Source: Pristionchus mayeri (Eukaryota; Nematoda; Chromadorea; Rhabditida; Neodiplogasteridae). Taken from it: DNA of 64,000 bases. Made by a program: the position numbers and the translations under genes. This document shows positions 9,147 to 20,573 of this stretch, in pieces (the stretch's first letter is position 1; every line of letters starts with the position of its first letter). Location of the stretch: positions 10,164,689 through 10,228,688 of the forward strand of contig BTRK01000002.1 in the NCBI GenBank assembly GCA_036245805.1, given 5' to 3'. The notes beneath the pieces are model-generated. The model searched no databases. It was not told where the DNA came from and worked only from the letters and a program-made list of their open reading frames with translations.

Positions 9147-12100
9147 ATGAAGCCTGTGAGTGGACTCGAACTGCGAATTCACGACGGCATCAAGATCGTC
9201 CGTCATTTGTTTACTGCCGTCGCAATCATCTTCTCGATTCCGGCCCTCGCAATCGTCGCTTTGTGCGCCAATCGAATTTCGAAACGATATTCGACTTTTA
9301 TCGCACTGATCGTTGTGAGTAATTTTATAATCCTGCTACTTACAAGGACTGGGCAAATCTCAAAGGATGTTGGGAATTCACCTAAACAACCATGAGGGTG
9401 AATTTCAGAAAAGCCTCCGTTGAGTTTTGCCCTGCCATTGTTAGGGCAACATAAGTTGTATTATTAAAACAATAATTGGTATACTTCGTTTGCAGATAAT
9501 TGGAGTGGCGAGTGACGTTGAAATCCAATTCGTATGGGACCCTGTGATTCTTCTGCCCACGCTGTGCATTATCAGGCACGACATGTGCAAAAAGCTTACA
9601 CTTACAAGAGAAGGTCGCCTGGTGTCCATCGCCTTTTCGAAAATGCTCAAAGCGCCTAACTAGAGTATCGTCTGGGAAGACTGCACGTCCTGTCCATTTT
9701 TGCCGAGGACCCCTCATTGCAGAGAAAAATCAATAATTGTATTTTCACGGGGTGCACATAAACGCTTTCGACCATCGCTCCCCATAACCCTTGTGGTTGA
9801 GTGGTAAGGCGCCGGACTAGTAATCCGATATACTTGGGTTCGGTGTCCCCCTGACGTTTTAGATTTTTGCTACCTTCGAATGCAAGTTTTTGACATCAAG
9901 AACTGCACGATTGGACTTTTAGCCTTGTATGACACAATTACATGATCTACTGAAATGCATCTGTTTCTTGGATAAAGTGTTCGGACTTCCGCTCCATCAC
10001 TCATCGCCCTGTGTGTTGCTCATTAGCTTCTAGTTTGGTGTCATATTTTCATAGGCAAAAGTCTCATCGTGCAGTTCTTGATGTAAAAAACTTGCATTCG
10101 AAGGTAGCAAAAATCTAAAACGTCGGGGGGAAACCGAACCCAAGTCTATCGGATTACTAGTATATGGAGAGGAATGGTCGAAAGCGTTTATGTGCACCCC
10201 GTGAAAAAAGGGATATGGAGAGGAATGGTCGAAAGCGTTTATGTGCACCCCGTGAAAATACAATTATTGATTTTTCTCTGCCCTGAGGGGTCCTCGGCAA
10301 AAATGGACAGGACGTACCGTTTTCCCAGACGATACTCTAGTTAGGCGCTTTGAGCATTTTCGAAAAGGCGATGGACACCAGGCGACCTTCCCTTGTTAGG
10401 CTAATTATATGCATACATTTACACTATGTCGGATTAGAACCCATCGGTTGGGAACCCTTTTCCAGAATGTTCACAGTAGATTCGCAAATTGTCAAACGTG
10501 ATTCTATGAAGGGTATAGTTTTGGTTCTCATTCGTCGGTTCTCATCCGGCCTTATGAATATTTTCCAAAAATATCGTTTCAGGGAATCGCCTATCTTGCC
10601 CATCCCGGGATCTCCCAATCTCTACCATGTGCGTTTACAAAAATATAGATCCAATTTCCAGTATCTAGCCTCTCCAGTATCTTCAAAGATTATCGTTCAT
10701 TGCAGGAGCTTTGGGTGGTAATCATGGCTCAACACATTCCCGTATTCGCAGCGTGTTTCATCGAGAGACACCAGGTGGGCTTATATTTTGCGTTCATTAG
10801 CCCATACTGATACAAATAATTGATTAAAAATATTGAGACATCAGGTGGGAAGGCACTGGGTCGGATGATCACCGTCAGACGATAATTTTAACCTTCCCCA
10901 GTAGGTTTTTCATCCGGAAGCTAATCATCCGACCTAGTGCCATTGGGAATGGAGTTCCTACTATTCAACCTCGACAATTCCAATCAATTAAACACTTTGT
11001 CAACAAAACAAATCTTCCATGTATTTCCTCAGGATTAAAAAAAACATGTGTTTCATTGCTCCCATTTGTAGGCCGTGCAAGCACCGGGATCTAGATGGAA
11101 TGTTTCACAGTCAATTCGAATGTTATTCATCGTGGTGGTAAATCTGCTTCTATTTGGTGTACTATCAATGCTGAAGGTGTTCAAACTTGGCGTCTTGAAT
11201 ACATCATTGTCTTCTAGATCGGAGAGATGTCGACAAGCGACGAGACTCCACTTGTAAAGGTAATTTGGGACTAGGTCGGACGAGAACTATGCCGTAAAAC
11301 TGCTTTTGGCATACCAAGGTCGGCATGATGTCTTGGTTCTCATCCGGTCTTGTACCGGGAATGCTTGTCAATCCTCAATGCATAGTAGAGTTCGATAAAG
11401 GGGCCTTCGTATCTTCATTTCATACACTCTCTACACGGTTGAGTGATGGTTTTGAGAGAATTTGGAAAATGTAGAGGCGGAGGCGCCATGTGTCGACCTT
11501 TAATACATAGCGAATGATCAACACATCATAAAATATAAATATTCGCTCAGACGCTGCCCAGTCGGTGGCTTTCCCTCGACGTTTCGAGTGCCGGTTGTTT
11601 TTACTACGAGATGTACGTAGCATTTGCGGTCGTCAGCATTGCAGGACTCGGCCTGTGCACTCTATTTGTTATATCGGTGAGAATAATGGTATTATTGTAG
11701 TAATCAATATGACTTTTTATAGATCTCGTTGCACACTTTCGCTGTGCTCCGACAAGTTTCAACACTCAGCGAATCGATGAGACATTTCAATGCAGCAATG
11801 ACTAGAGTTCTGATATTTCAGGTACTTCGAATTTTAATTAATTTATCCCACCACCAGAACTGGAGTAGTAACGACAGATACTTCTGAATATTTGGGAGAT
11901 TTATTGACGTATTGAGGCGTCGGTAAGGGCGTGGGTTCACCTGGTGATCAAGAACACATGCTTAACTCAGATGCTAACGAAACAGAACTGAGAGAGAGCC
12001 TATTTTGTTACAAATTCTGCAGCTTTGCTTTGCATTTGTATTGTTTTGTCCAGTAGAGAAATGCTTCAATGGTACGACCATGTTCTCCGGCAAATGCGAT

Positions 12101-12654
12101 GTTAACTATTTTGAGTTTTTCCGTCATTGCACATTTATGAATTCCTACTGTGTTACGAATAACTTCCTTTCAGACTTGGTTGTACGATTAAAATTCGATA
12201 TTTTACAGGCAATCGTTCCGCTCGTGCTACTTATCTGTCCGCTGACATTTGCTCTAGTATGTGTCATTACACACGTCGGGGGACCATGTAAGTTTTTACA
12301 GTTAATAAAATCATTGCCAACACCACACTAGACCGGATGTGAACTATGACGTCATGCGCCCTTTAATATATCAACGTCGTCATAGTCCTCATCCGACCTA
12401 GACCCACCTTTACTTCTTCCAGTGCCATTCGCCATCTGCTACATGCTCATGGCGATTCATTCACCAGTGCACTCAGCGATTCTGCTCGGCCTCACGCCTA
12501 TCTACCGAAAGAAATGCGTCGATCTTTGGAAACATGTGATTAGTTTCAACCAAGAAATGGCAAAATTTGGAATTTGTAGCTACAAAATTGGAGAAAAAGC
12601 AGCGACATTAGCATGGAGCCGCGAACTGTTCGCGTCGCTAGTGTGTCGGCTTGA
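9147..12654 (+). CDS. Srh-like seven-transmembrane chemoreceptor A
   Basis: Eleven exons join in frame: 9147-9314, 9496-9575, 10583-10628, 10706-10774, 11072-11176, 11218-11259, 11551-11676, 11723-11821, 12209-12287, 12423-12535, 12580-12654 (1002 bp, 333 aa). Predicted membrane segments lie near residues 20-42, 62-82, 100-118, 131-152, 190-212, 246-268 and 273-296. Family-like landmarks are CANRISKRYS after TM1, WDPVILLPTLC in TM2, FIERHQ after TM3, and a conserved block before TM6 where TM6 follows an amphipathic helix. The layout fits the nematode Str superfamily, closest to Srh in my judgement; such G-protein-coupled receptors act at cilia of chemosensory neurons. All introns have GT-AG. 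Intron 2 holds a 781-bp hairpin, and three other introns hold small MITEs. It appears functional but the ligand is unknown. Confidence 0.75.
9610..10390. mobile_element. Hairpin element with tRNA-like arms in intron 2 of receptor A
   Basis: Left arm 9610-9911 and right arm 10066-10390 are reverse complements with few differences, separated by a 154-bp loop. Each arm carries part of a tRNA-Thr-like sequence, fuller on the left at about 9788-9855: an A-box-like GTGGTTGAGTGGTAAGGCG, anticodon arm GGACTAGTAATCC, and a B-box-like GGGTTCGGTGTCC. The right arm has an extra tandem copy of about 53 bp (10148-10200 / 10201-10258). It is probably a fold-back product of a tRNA-derived SINE rather than a working tRNA. 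Confidence 0.7.
10852..10942. repeat. Small MITE, same family, intron of receptor A
   Basis: Inverted ends GCACTGGGTCGGATGA and CATCCGACCTAGTGC enclose about 60 bp. It lies wholly in the intron between exons 4 and 5 of receptor A. Confidence 0.7.
11268..11358. repeat. Small MITE, same family, intron of receptor A
   Basis: Inverted ends ACTAGGTCGGACGAGAAC and TTCTCATCCGGTCTTGT; the right end is diverged. It is inside the intron between exons 6 and 7 of receptor A. Confidence 0.55.
12328..12406. repeat. Small MITE, same family, intron of receptor A
   Basis: Inverted ends CACTAGACCGGATG and CATCCGACCTAG with a palindromic middle. It lies between exons 9 and 10 of receptor A and ends about 16 bp before the splice acceptor. 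Confidence 0.6.
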
Positions 12655-12798
12655 ACTTTGCGAGCTCAGAAGAACGGTAACCTCAAGGATATGTATCTGC
12701 ATATTCCAGTGTATCATCAACTTGTTCAGTTACATAGTTATTCGTTTATATGAGTGGTGATCTACAATGATGATTGTATCACATGAAAAAACAATATA

Positions 12799-13693
12799 TT
12801 AGGTTGTCTCAAAAGTTTCTCCCTATTTTATTTTTCAAGTTTTTTTCTCGCTAGCATTTCCTGTCGGATATTTCCATTTAGTGCAAGTTGGGCCTATGTA
12901 AGTAGAATACAATAGTAGGTTTGAATCGTTTCTAGAAAGGGAATAACTATGCGATATCTCGGAAACTCAGAGAATGTCCATTTTTGGATGCTCTTTCTTC
13001 GTCACTACCATTTGAATACGAGTTAACATTTGGTTATGCCCTCTTGACATGTGATACAATAAGGGTTGCTCTTCAAGATTATAACAAAATATCCGGCATT
13101 CAAGACGTATTGAAAACAGGGTAGAGCAAAAAAGGCTGATTTCGAAGGACAAATTTCACCATCTAGCTTTCGAATACTACTGTTCACGATCAGGTTGTTG
13201 TAGACTTCCTGAATTTAAAGTTTATAACAAACATGCCAAGTACTTCACTGACCACAACAATTGAGCTGGCTGGGTCAATCGCAAAAGGTGGAGGGCTATG
13301 CAATGTGTATCAACAGAAAACTGCCTGGCGTGATTTTACGAACAAGAGCTCATCCCAAGTGGGGAATAATCAGGCCTCCTCACTATAATACATCCATCAA
13401 CATGCCCATATATCGTGCTTCACAAGAGTGTGTCATATATGTGCCTATAACAATCTCCATTTAACTATGCTATGAGCAAATACAAATAATGGTTCTGGCA
13501 CAATTTCGCTGAATTTGAAAGTTTGCTGTGTTGGTATTGCTTGTTGTGTAGACCTGTGATAGCGTATTTTCGAAAGAGTAACCAAGCATCATTCGACTAC
13601 TGAAGGACTTGTGGGGATTCATCAACATTGAAGGGAATGATAAATAGAAATCAAAAATTGTTAAAAAAGGGAGAAACTTTTGAGACAACCTAA
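12799..13693. mobile_element. Mariner-like element, decayed or non-autonomous
   Basis: An 895-bp element flanked by TA on both sides, with inverted ends TTAGGTTGTCTCAAAAGTTT and CTCCC immediately inside. The TA target and TTAGGTTG-type ends are typical of Tc1/mariner. I found no convincing transposase frame inside; short coding-like pieces exist on both strands but are full of stops. Confidence 0.75.
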
Positions 13694-14571
13694 TAGTTGT
13701 AGCTGCATAAATAAGTTTATAAACATTTTCCCGTAATTCCAGTATTAATTTACTCTCTGTATTCAACCGCACACACACTTTGCATGTTTCTCTATTGGTT
13801 ATTCAGCTTGCTTACAATAGTATGCCCTGATTAAAATAGTGATGATAATGTTCTATTTGTGTGTAATACCCTCCACGCAGAAGTTACCCTCCTGCATGTT
13901 CATTGTGCCTGAAATCAGGATAAATAACTGTTCAGGATACGTTCACAAACTGACAATGATTAACCTGGGTGCACATTCGACCTTGTTTTAAGGAGGTGCT
14001 GAATCCAAATTCGACATGCATCAGTTATCACAACACGAGCAGATAAGAGGTATTATGGGGCGAAAAATAAGCAGAGGATACGCACCTCTTCGCACTAGGA
14101 TAGCCTACTGGATGATAACCAAAGAATGAACCCTTCTGTAGAACATTCACAGAATCTTTTTTCACGCTTTGGGAACCTACTATGACACTTCTACAGAAGA
14201 GCCCATTTTTTGGTCCCGTCCTTTCCGATTCAAATGATATTTCATGAGTACTTTACCGTGACGTTTCCCTACCATTACCTTGATGCATACTATGCTTGCA
14301 AGTCATTGCAAGATTCACTTTTTACACAAGAAAGCAGGTGTCTCCATAAATTATCTCAATTCTCTACTCAATTTATTAGTACAAGAACTGACATGAGTAA
14401 TTCGATTAGCACATGCTTGTGGGCATATGCAAATCCTAAATTCGACAAGGTGCAGTCGTACCGTGGCTGTGCTTTCCGAGGGGCGGATAATCCCGTCCTT
14501 TCCGAATCAAATACAATCTTCGCTCCCTCGTTAACCATCATTCAACCGAGCACCACACACTCCCTCCTAAG
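13694..14571. other. Intergenic region between receptors A and B
   Basis: No gene recognised. It contains a diverged MITE of the CACTAGG family around 14083-14225. The 100 bp before the ATG at 14572 resembles the region before receptor A in composition only. Confidence 0.3.
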
Positions 14572-17023
14572 ATGGAGCCAGTGAGTGGACTGGAGCTGCA
14601 AGTTCACGAGTGGATCAAGGTCAATAATTAATAATATTATTATTATTGTTGTTGTTGTTGTTATTTTTATTAATATCGATAATATTATCAAGATCGTCCG
14701 TCATCTCGTTACCGTTCTCTCCCTTCTATTCGCCATCCCTGCTCTCTCAATCATCGTTATATGCTCGAATCGAATATCGAAGCGATATTCGACTCTGCTT
14801 GGCTTGCTTGTGGTGGGTTCACTTTCTTCATGCTGTTGCGTTAGATAGAGGCAGAGTTTGAACAGAAATGTATTTTAAGTGATTTTATGTGAAACCGGAT
14901 ATAAAAGTACATTAATCACATTGGTACAAGGAAGTAGATAGTTTGGTATTATCTACAGAGAGTGAAATATCACCTTGCATTGCTGCTAATGTTACTGTGA
15001 GAGCGGATCAAATGTACATGTGATTAAGCGAAGTTTGATGTAGAGATGGGACAAAATGAAGAATTTCTTCAGTTATTCGCTGACGTTGCAGGTATTTGGG
15101 GTGACGAGTGATATCGACATTCAGTACATCTGGGATCCCGTGATACTTCTGCCGACACTTTGCATAATCAGGTGGAAAATCTATAATTTTAGCAACAAAT
15201 TGATCATATTTTCTTCAGAGAATCGCCTTTCTTACCGCTCCCGGGATCGCCCAATTTGTATCATGTAAGCGAAATAGTTTGCAAAAAATCCAAGAAATTT
15301 ATCGCAATTTTACATGTGTTTACCGTTTTTGTTTTAAAACTAAACTGAAATCGGCCTCGCAGGAGCTGTGGGTGGTGGTAATGACGCAACAGATTCCCGT
15401 TTTCTTCGCAAGCTTTGTTGAGAGACATCAGGTTGGTTGGGATCCACATAAGCTCTACTGATCTACCTCACAGTCTATCTCTTGTTATATGTGTCCATAC
15501 TAAATTCTACGTATCATAAATCAATTGTGATTATAATAGGGCGATATTTATTAGAAAGAAAATCATAAAGAGGCAATGCATCTATACTCGACACAACCAT
15601 TTGAAGGCCGTACAGGACCCGGGATCGAGATGGAAGTTCTCATTGTTCGCTCGTTTTATATTTATAATGGTGATATATGGGATAGTCTTTGGCATCCTGT
15701 CAATGCTAAAGGCGAGTAAACGAGAATTCTTCAATATTTCACTTCACCCTTTTCAGCTCGGTGAAATGTCAACGGATTCCGAGAATGCCCTGCTTGAGGT
15801 TCAGTTGAAAAAGACTTGGATAACCTTTATCTTAAAAAAACAAATCAAATAACACTAACCACACCAGTCAATTATTTTGTGATTGTTGCATACATATAAT
15901 TGAAATTGCCAAGTAATTGACAATTGTACCAGGCACTATAGTTCCAGAAAATATGCAACGATATCTTTAGTCTCCACACTCTCTCGATCGGTCGATAGTT
16001 TAGTGTAGAATGAACAAGATGTCGTGTATCAATCTCTATCAGACACTGCCTGCTCGCTGGCCAACGCTGGACGTATCAGAAGCCCGCTGCTTCGACTACG
16101 AGATGTACGTCGCGTTTTCGGTAACTGCTATTCTCGGACTCATCACATGCGCCGCGTTCTTTATCTCGGTGAGCATCCATTCAAGGTCGCTTCATCGTTG
16201 AACACTCCGTGTTGTCATCATTACTGTTATGGCCATGAATTAAGAGAATGGCAAGAACTATTCAAATTCCAAAAAAAACAACCGAATGCAAATAATGTAT
16301 ATTTTAAGATCAAATGTGCAATCGATTTTTACAGGCCTCCTTGCATACCCTCTCTGTCGTCCGTCAAGTGTCAACACAGAGCGAAACGCTGCGAAAATTC
16401 AATGAAGTAATGACTAAAGCTCTGCTTGCCCAGGTACTGATCTCTTCACTTTTTCCATCTTGTGTTTGCACTCATTAACGCGGCTTTCAACAACATGAAA
16501 GCAGATATCAAGTACCTTAAGCCAGAACGATTGAAGTAGTTTTGGGCATGTATACATTTGATTATACAATCTGAAATCTTTGCAGACACTCGTTCCACTC
16601 TTCCTTATGATCTGCCCCCTGATCTTTGCGCTCACATGTGTGATCGCGCATGTTGGAGGACCATGTGAGGTGTTCTAAGTTAATTTATTCCAAATAATCA
16701 ATTGTTTAATTTGTTAATTAGTTAATTATAATTAATTAAAAGCTCCGATATTACTCCAATATTGAATAATGTACCCATCTGCAGTACCATTCGCTATCTG
16801 TTACATGATCATGTCTATGCATTCGCCTACTCATTCTGTGATTCTGCTGGCAGTTACGCCGCTTTACCGCAAAAAATTTATGCAAATTTACAAAAATGTG
16901 AATAATTAAATCAGAAATCCGATAATTCGTCCATCATTGCAGCTTAAAAAATGCAGAATCAGTAACGACGCCATTGCGATTAAAACTGTGCATGTATCTA
17001 CTATGTCGTCTACGACTTCGTAA
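14572..17023 (+). CDS. Srh-like seven-transmembrane chemoreceptor B
   Basis: Twelve exons join in frame to 335 aa: 14572-14619, 14693-14812, 15092-15171, 15219-15264, 15363-15431, 15607-15711, 15757-15798, 16043-16168, 16335-16433, 16586-16664, 16785-16897, 16943-17023. Exon lengths from the second receptor exon to the penultimate are identical to receptor A, a strong check on both models. The product starts MEPVSGLELQVHEW and has seven hydrophobic segments in the same places, with WDPVILLPTLC, FVERHQ and TPLYRKKF near the C-terminal end of TM7. A 73-bp microsatellite intron (14620-14692) interrupts what is one exon in its paralogues. The intron at 15712 appears to use a GC donor. It is a tandem paralogue of receptor A, expected in chemosensory neurons; ligand unknown. 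Confidence 0.78.
14620..14692 (+). repeat. Microsatellite forming a new intron in receptor B
   Basis: A (ATT)n then (GTT)n tract begins GTCAAT and ends TCAAG, so it has GT and AG borders. The 73 bp are not a multiple of three and interrupt codons that are contiguous in receptor A and in the minus-strand copy. TCAAG is repeated at both borders. Confidence 0.75.
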
Positions 17024-18459
17024 TATCAGGCCATTGCATTTGCCTCTCTTCATCGCACTTTCCTCATTTCAACAAATCCGACAAATAAACTCATTTTACT
17101 CGTAGTTAAACAATATCCAAGCTCATGTCAAGAAAAAAAAGAGTGTAATCAAAAAAAAAACCAACCTAGATTATAGACACGGACCTGCTCGTCATTTTGA
17201 TGTTTAGCTTCTACTGATTCGATATTGTACCTCAAGCACTTCCGTGATTTCTAAAGCTGTCTAATTTACTCTCCCTTCATAGATCCGAGACTGATCCGAG
17301 CTAGTGCATCTCTGATTGCTCCTTTTTGCGCACACGGAATAAAAGTACGTGCAATTTGCGTGGACGAATTGCATTCAATAGCGCAGGACTCAAGCATTTA
17401 CGAAACCGACATTGATGAATTTCTTCAAATAAGTTCAATTTGACGGATTCTAGCGCGTCGGCTCAACATCAATCAAAGCTGATGGAGAAGCATTATTCAC
17501 GCGCGTATTATGCAATTATTATTGCGATAATTCATAAAATTATTGGAGTTGAATGATTCGTATAGTGTACAATTGTCCAATGCATGGAGTGACCGAGATC
17601 CATGGAATTGTAATTTTAAGCACAAATTTATAAAAATCGCCAAAGACTTAAAATGAGCGGATTAACAGCAGAAATATCAGCAATTATTGGAGTTGAATGA
17701 TTCGTATAGAGTACAATTGTCCAATGTATGGAGTGACCGAGATCCATGGAATTGTAATTTTAAGCACAAATTTTTAAAAATAGCCAAAGACTTAAAATGA
17801 GCGGATTAACAGCAGAAATTTCATTTGGTACAGTTCTTGTAACTTGTCCTTGATTTGTTTCCATAGTTACATGTTCAGGGAGAATTCAAATCTTTAGAAT
17901 GTGACCCGTGCTTATTTAGCAGCATGCCGGGCAAACACAGCTGCTATGCACACGTGGATAGGGATCTCATAGGCAAATAAAGAAGCGGCGCAAATGTGTG
18001 ATGTGTGAAGTGCGATCTTTCGCTCTGGAAAATCGACCGAATCATCCAAACATAGCAAATTTCGATTCGAAATATTTCGCGATAAAATATGATTTCCTGG
18101 GAAAATATGCTGCACGTTGATATCTAAGGTATTTTTGCAGAGGATTTGCAGCAAAAAATAATCCGGATTCGGAAGCATGCACGAATATTGAATTACACGA
18201 ACAACGAGAGCGTACTCTGTGTTCTCTTTTGCTAGAGTGAAGAGTATGGAGTATTGCCAAAGGCTACAAATGAAGTCTGCATTATAGCATGTGTGACGCA
18301 GCCTCTGTATTACAAACCATCGGCATAGTTCTTGTCGCAAAGTTTCCATAGAAATGCATTATCTCACTCGCAAGTTATATTCCACACTCAGCTGAATAGC
18401 TGCAGAAATACACCTGCCCTCGTGCGTTTCCAGTTTTTAAAGCTTGAATTAGAGGAACC
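17024..18459. repeat. Non-coding region with 144-bp tandem repeat
   Basis: No gene seen. Units at about 17541-17684 and 17685-17822 are two nearly identical copies of a 144-bp sequence. From about 17890 a dispersed repeat begins, marked by GATGTGTGAAGTGCGA near 18000, that recurs to 20600. Confidence 0.7.
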
Positions 18460-19032
18460 GGGGGGGGGGGGGGGGTGACAAAAGCACAACCGACAAAAGC
18501 ACAACAGATCACCATTCGCTGGTTATTCGAACTAGCAACTTGGGAGTTGTTCCATTGTTATCAGTGTGTGATACACTACATCACCCTGATTAGATATTCA
18601 AACTATGCGATTGTGAGTTTCACTCATCCTCTATGCATAGGGGTTCATGGTCCAAATTTGCGAAAATGTGTGGAAAATCGTGGATAGATAAACACCAAAT
18701 GCCGTTACCAATCGATATTCTAAATGTACAGTAACTAATGGAACCCAGCAGCATGGACATCGATTAGTTAGGGTATTTGGTCTTTATCTAACTACGATTT
18801 TCCACTCATTTTCTCAAATTTGGACAATGAACCCCATAGAGGATGAGGATAGAGGATACATAGAGGATGAGTGAAACTCACAATCGCATAGTTTGAATAT
18901 CTAATCAGGGTGATGTAGTGTACCACACACTGATAACAACGAAACAACTCCCAAGATGCTAGCTGGAATATCCAGCGAATGGTGATCCGTTGTGCTTTTG
19001 TCGGTTGTGCTTTTATCACCCCCCCCCCCCCC
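18460..19032. mobile_element. Palindromic hAT-like MITE with 8-bp target duplication
   Basis: 573 bp, almost a full palindrome, beginning with a G run and TGACAAAAGCACAACCGAC and ending with the complement and a C run. It is flanked by GAGGAACC at 18452-18459 and again at 19033-19040, an exact 8-bp duplication as made by hAT-type transposases. A related copy lies at about 37380-37901. Confidence 0.85.
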
Positions 19033-19040
19033 GAGGAACC

Positions 19041-20573
19041 CCAAGAAAATGTAAATAGGTCACGTGATCCTTGCTCAATGAATTGACGAAAGACAAACAC
19101 ATCTGCAATTTAGCAGACCACATGGTTAGGGAATTCCCAAGGCAAATACAGATGCATAATTAATTTGAGATGTGTGATGTGAGAACTTTTGTCATCTATC
19201 GTGAAAAATGGATGAATCACACTACTGCAAATCTTCAAAATAATGATACTAGCCAAAATATGACCTAAATTGAGAAATTATGAGCAGTCACACCCCAACC
19301 ATGTCGACGCGACATAATCATGTTCGAGATTTCATAAAATTCAAGTCCATACCGTACTGGATTCTAATTATTAATCTTCTCCACTAATACAGTGAAAACG
19401 CTTCTTGATTGTTCAGAAAGCCCAGAAAGCCCTCGGCTGATAAACAGCTGATATATAGCTGTCCACGTGTTGATCAATTACGCCAGTTCTTGAAACACGA
19501 GCAGATGGTTAGAGTCAGGCGTTTTCCAGTCAATTTTCAAGTAGTCCACATTCATCTCGTCCAAAAAGCTCGGAAAAGGGACTATGCGGAAATGAATGCA
19601 TTTCTGGTCTACTCATTCAATGCGGCTCTTGATCATCAGAAAAAAAGGACGGGGCAAACAAAGCTGCAATTTAGCCAGACCACATGGTAAGGCAATTCCT
19701 TTGGCAAATAAAGGATCATTTCTAACCTATGATGTGTGAAGTGCGAACTATTGCTGGAAAACAACGCGCGTCATGCATACCAAGCATACCATGTTTGTCC
19801 GCTGAAGTTATTCCCAAATGTTATGATATGCTCGAGTGCAAGTACATCTGGGTGCATTCGAGGTGAATGACTAATGAGCAGGCGTATTAGCCATCTAGAG
19901 CGTCATAATTAAGTCATTGCGAATACTGGAATATTGTCTGAATTTACCAGTAATCGTTAAAAAATATTTCCCTCATTCTAGCGTTCGAAACTTCATGGGC
20001 TCTCAGAACTCTTTCGGCGTGTGTTTCTTAAATATTAGGGAATAAAACTACTGTAATATGCCGCAGCAAGAATCGTATGTGAAGTGCGAAATTGCGCTGG
20101 AAAGTACCCTGCATAATCCTCAAAACAATAACAAACAAGCAAAAATAATGACTAATTGTTTCAACTTCCGCGTCGCTCGAGTGCAGTTCATCTGGGTGCA
20201 ATTGAGTGGAATTTCAAATGAGATGGCTTATTGATGGCTAATTGGAGATGGAGATGGTCATCCAGGGCATCGTAATTCAGGAATGAAGAATAAGGAGGAA
20301 AGTGATATCTCTTTCTGTCGGAAAATCGCGAAAAATGAGCTATCATAAAGGCGCGATTCTTATTCTTCCTATTTCAATAATTCGAAAGTGCACATCTCTA
20401 ATACACTCTCTAACGTCAATACTTTCTGGAACAACTAGTGATACAAGTTCATTGGAAACTAGTTATCGAGTTCGTCAAAATTAGCGCAGCGCAAATTAGT
20501 GATGTGTGGAGTGGGACTTTTGCCCGAAGCTCTCTTTGCAGCAGATTCTAATCAATCCCATGTGTGTGTAAGC
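19041..20573. repeat. Array of diverged repeats around the word GTGTGAAGTGCGA
   Basis: The words GATGTGTGAAGTGCGA-CTGGAAAA and following CATGCATA/CATAATCC occur near 18000, 19165, 19730, 20078 and 20495 at spacings of roughly 350-1150 bp. The copies are too diverged to define exact borders. No coding sequence is convincing. Confidence 0.55.

Noticed and set aside
9788..9855. Possible tRNA-Thr (AGT) gene
   Set aside because: The T-arm and acceptor stem do not pair properly and it sits in a hairpin repeat; better read as a tRNA-derived repeat.
12799..13693. Search for a mariner transposase (D,D34D) in the TA-flanked element
   Set aside because: Short frames exist, but no catalytic motif context could be recognised, so only a non-autonomous or decayed element is claimed.
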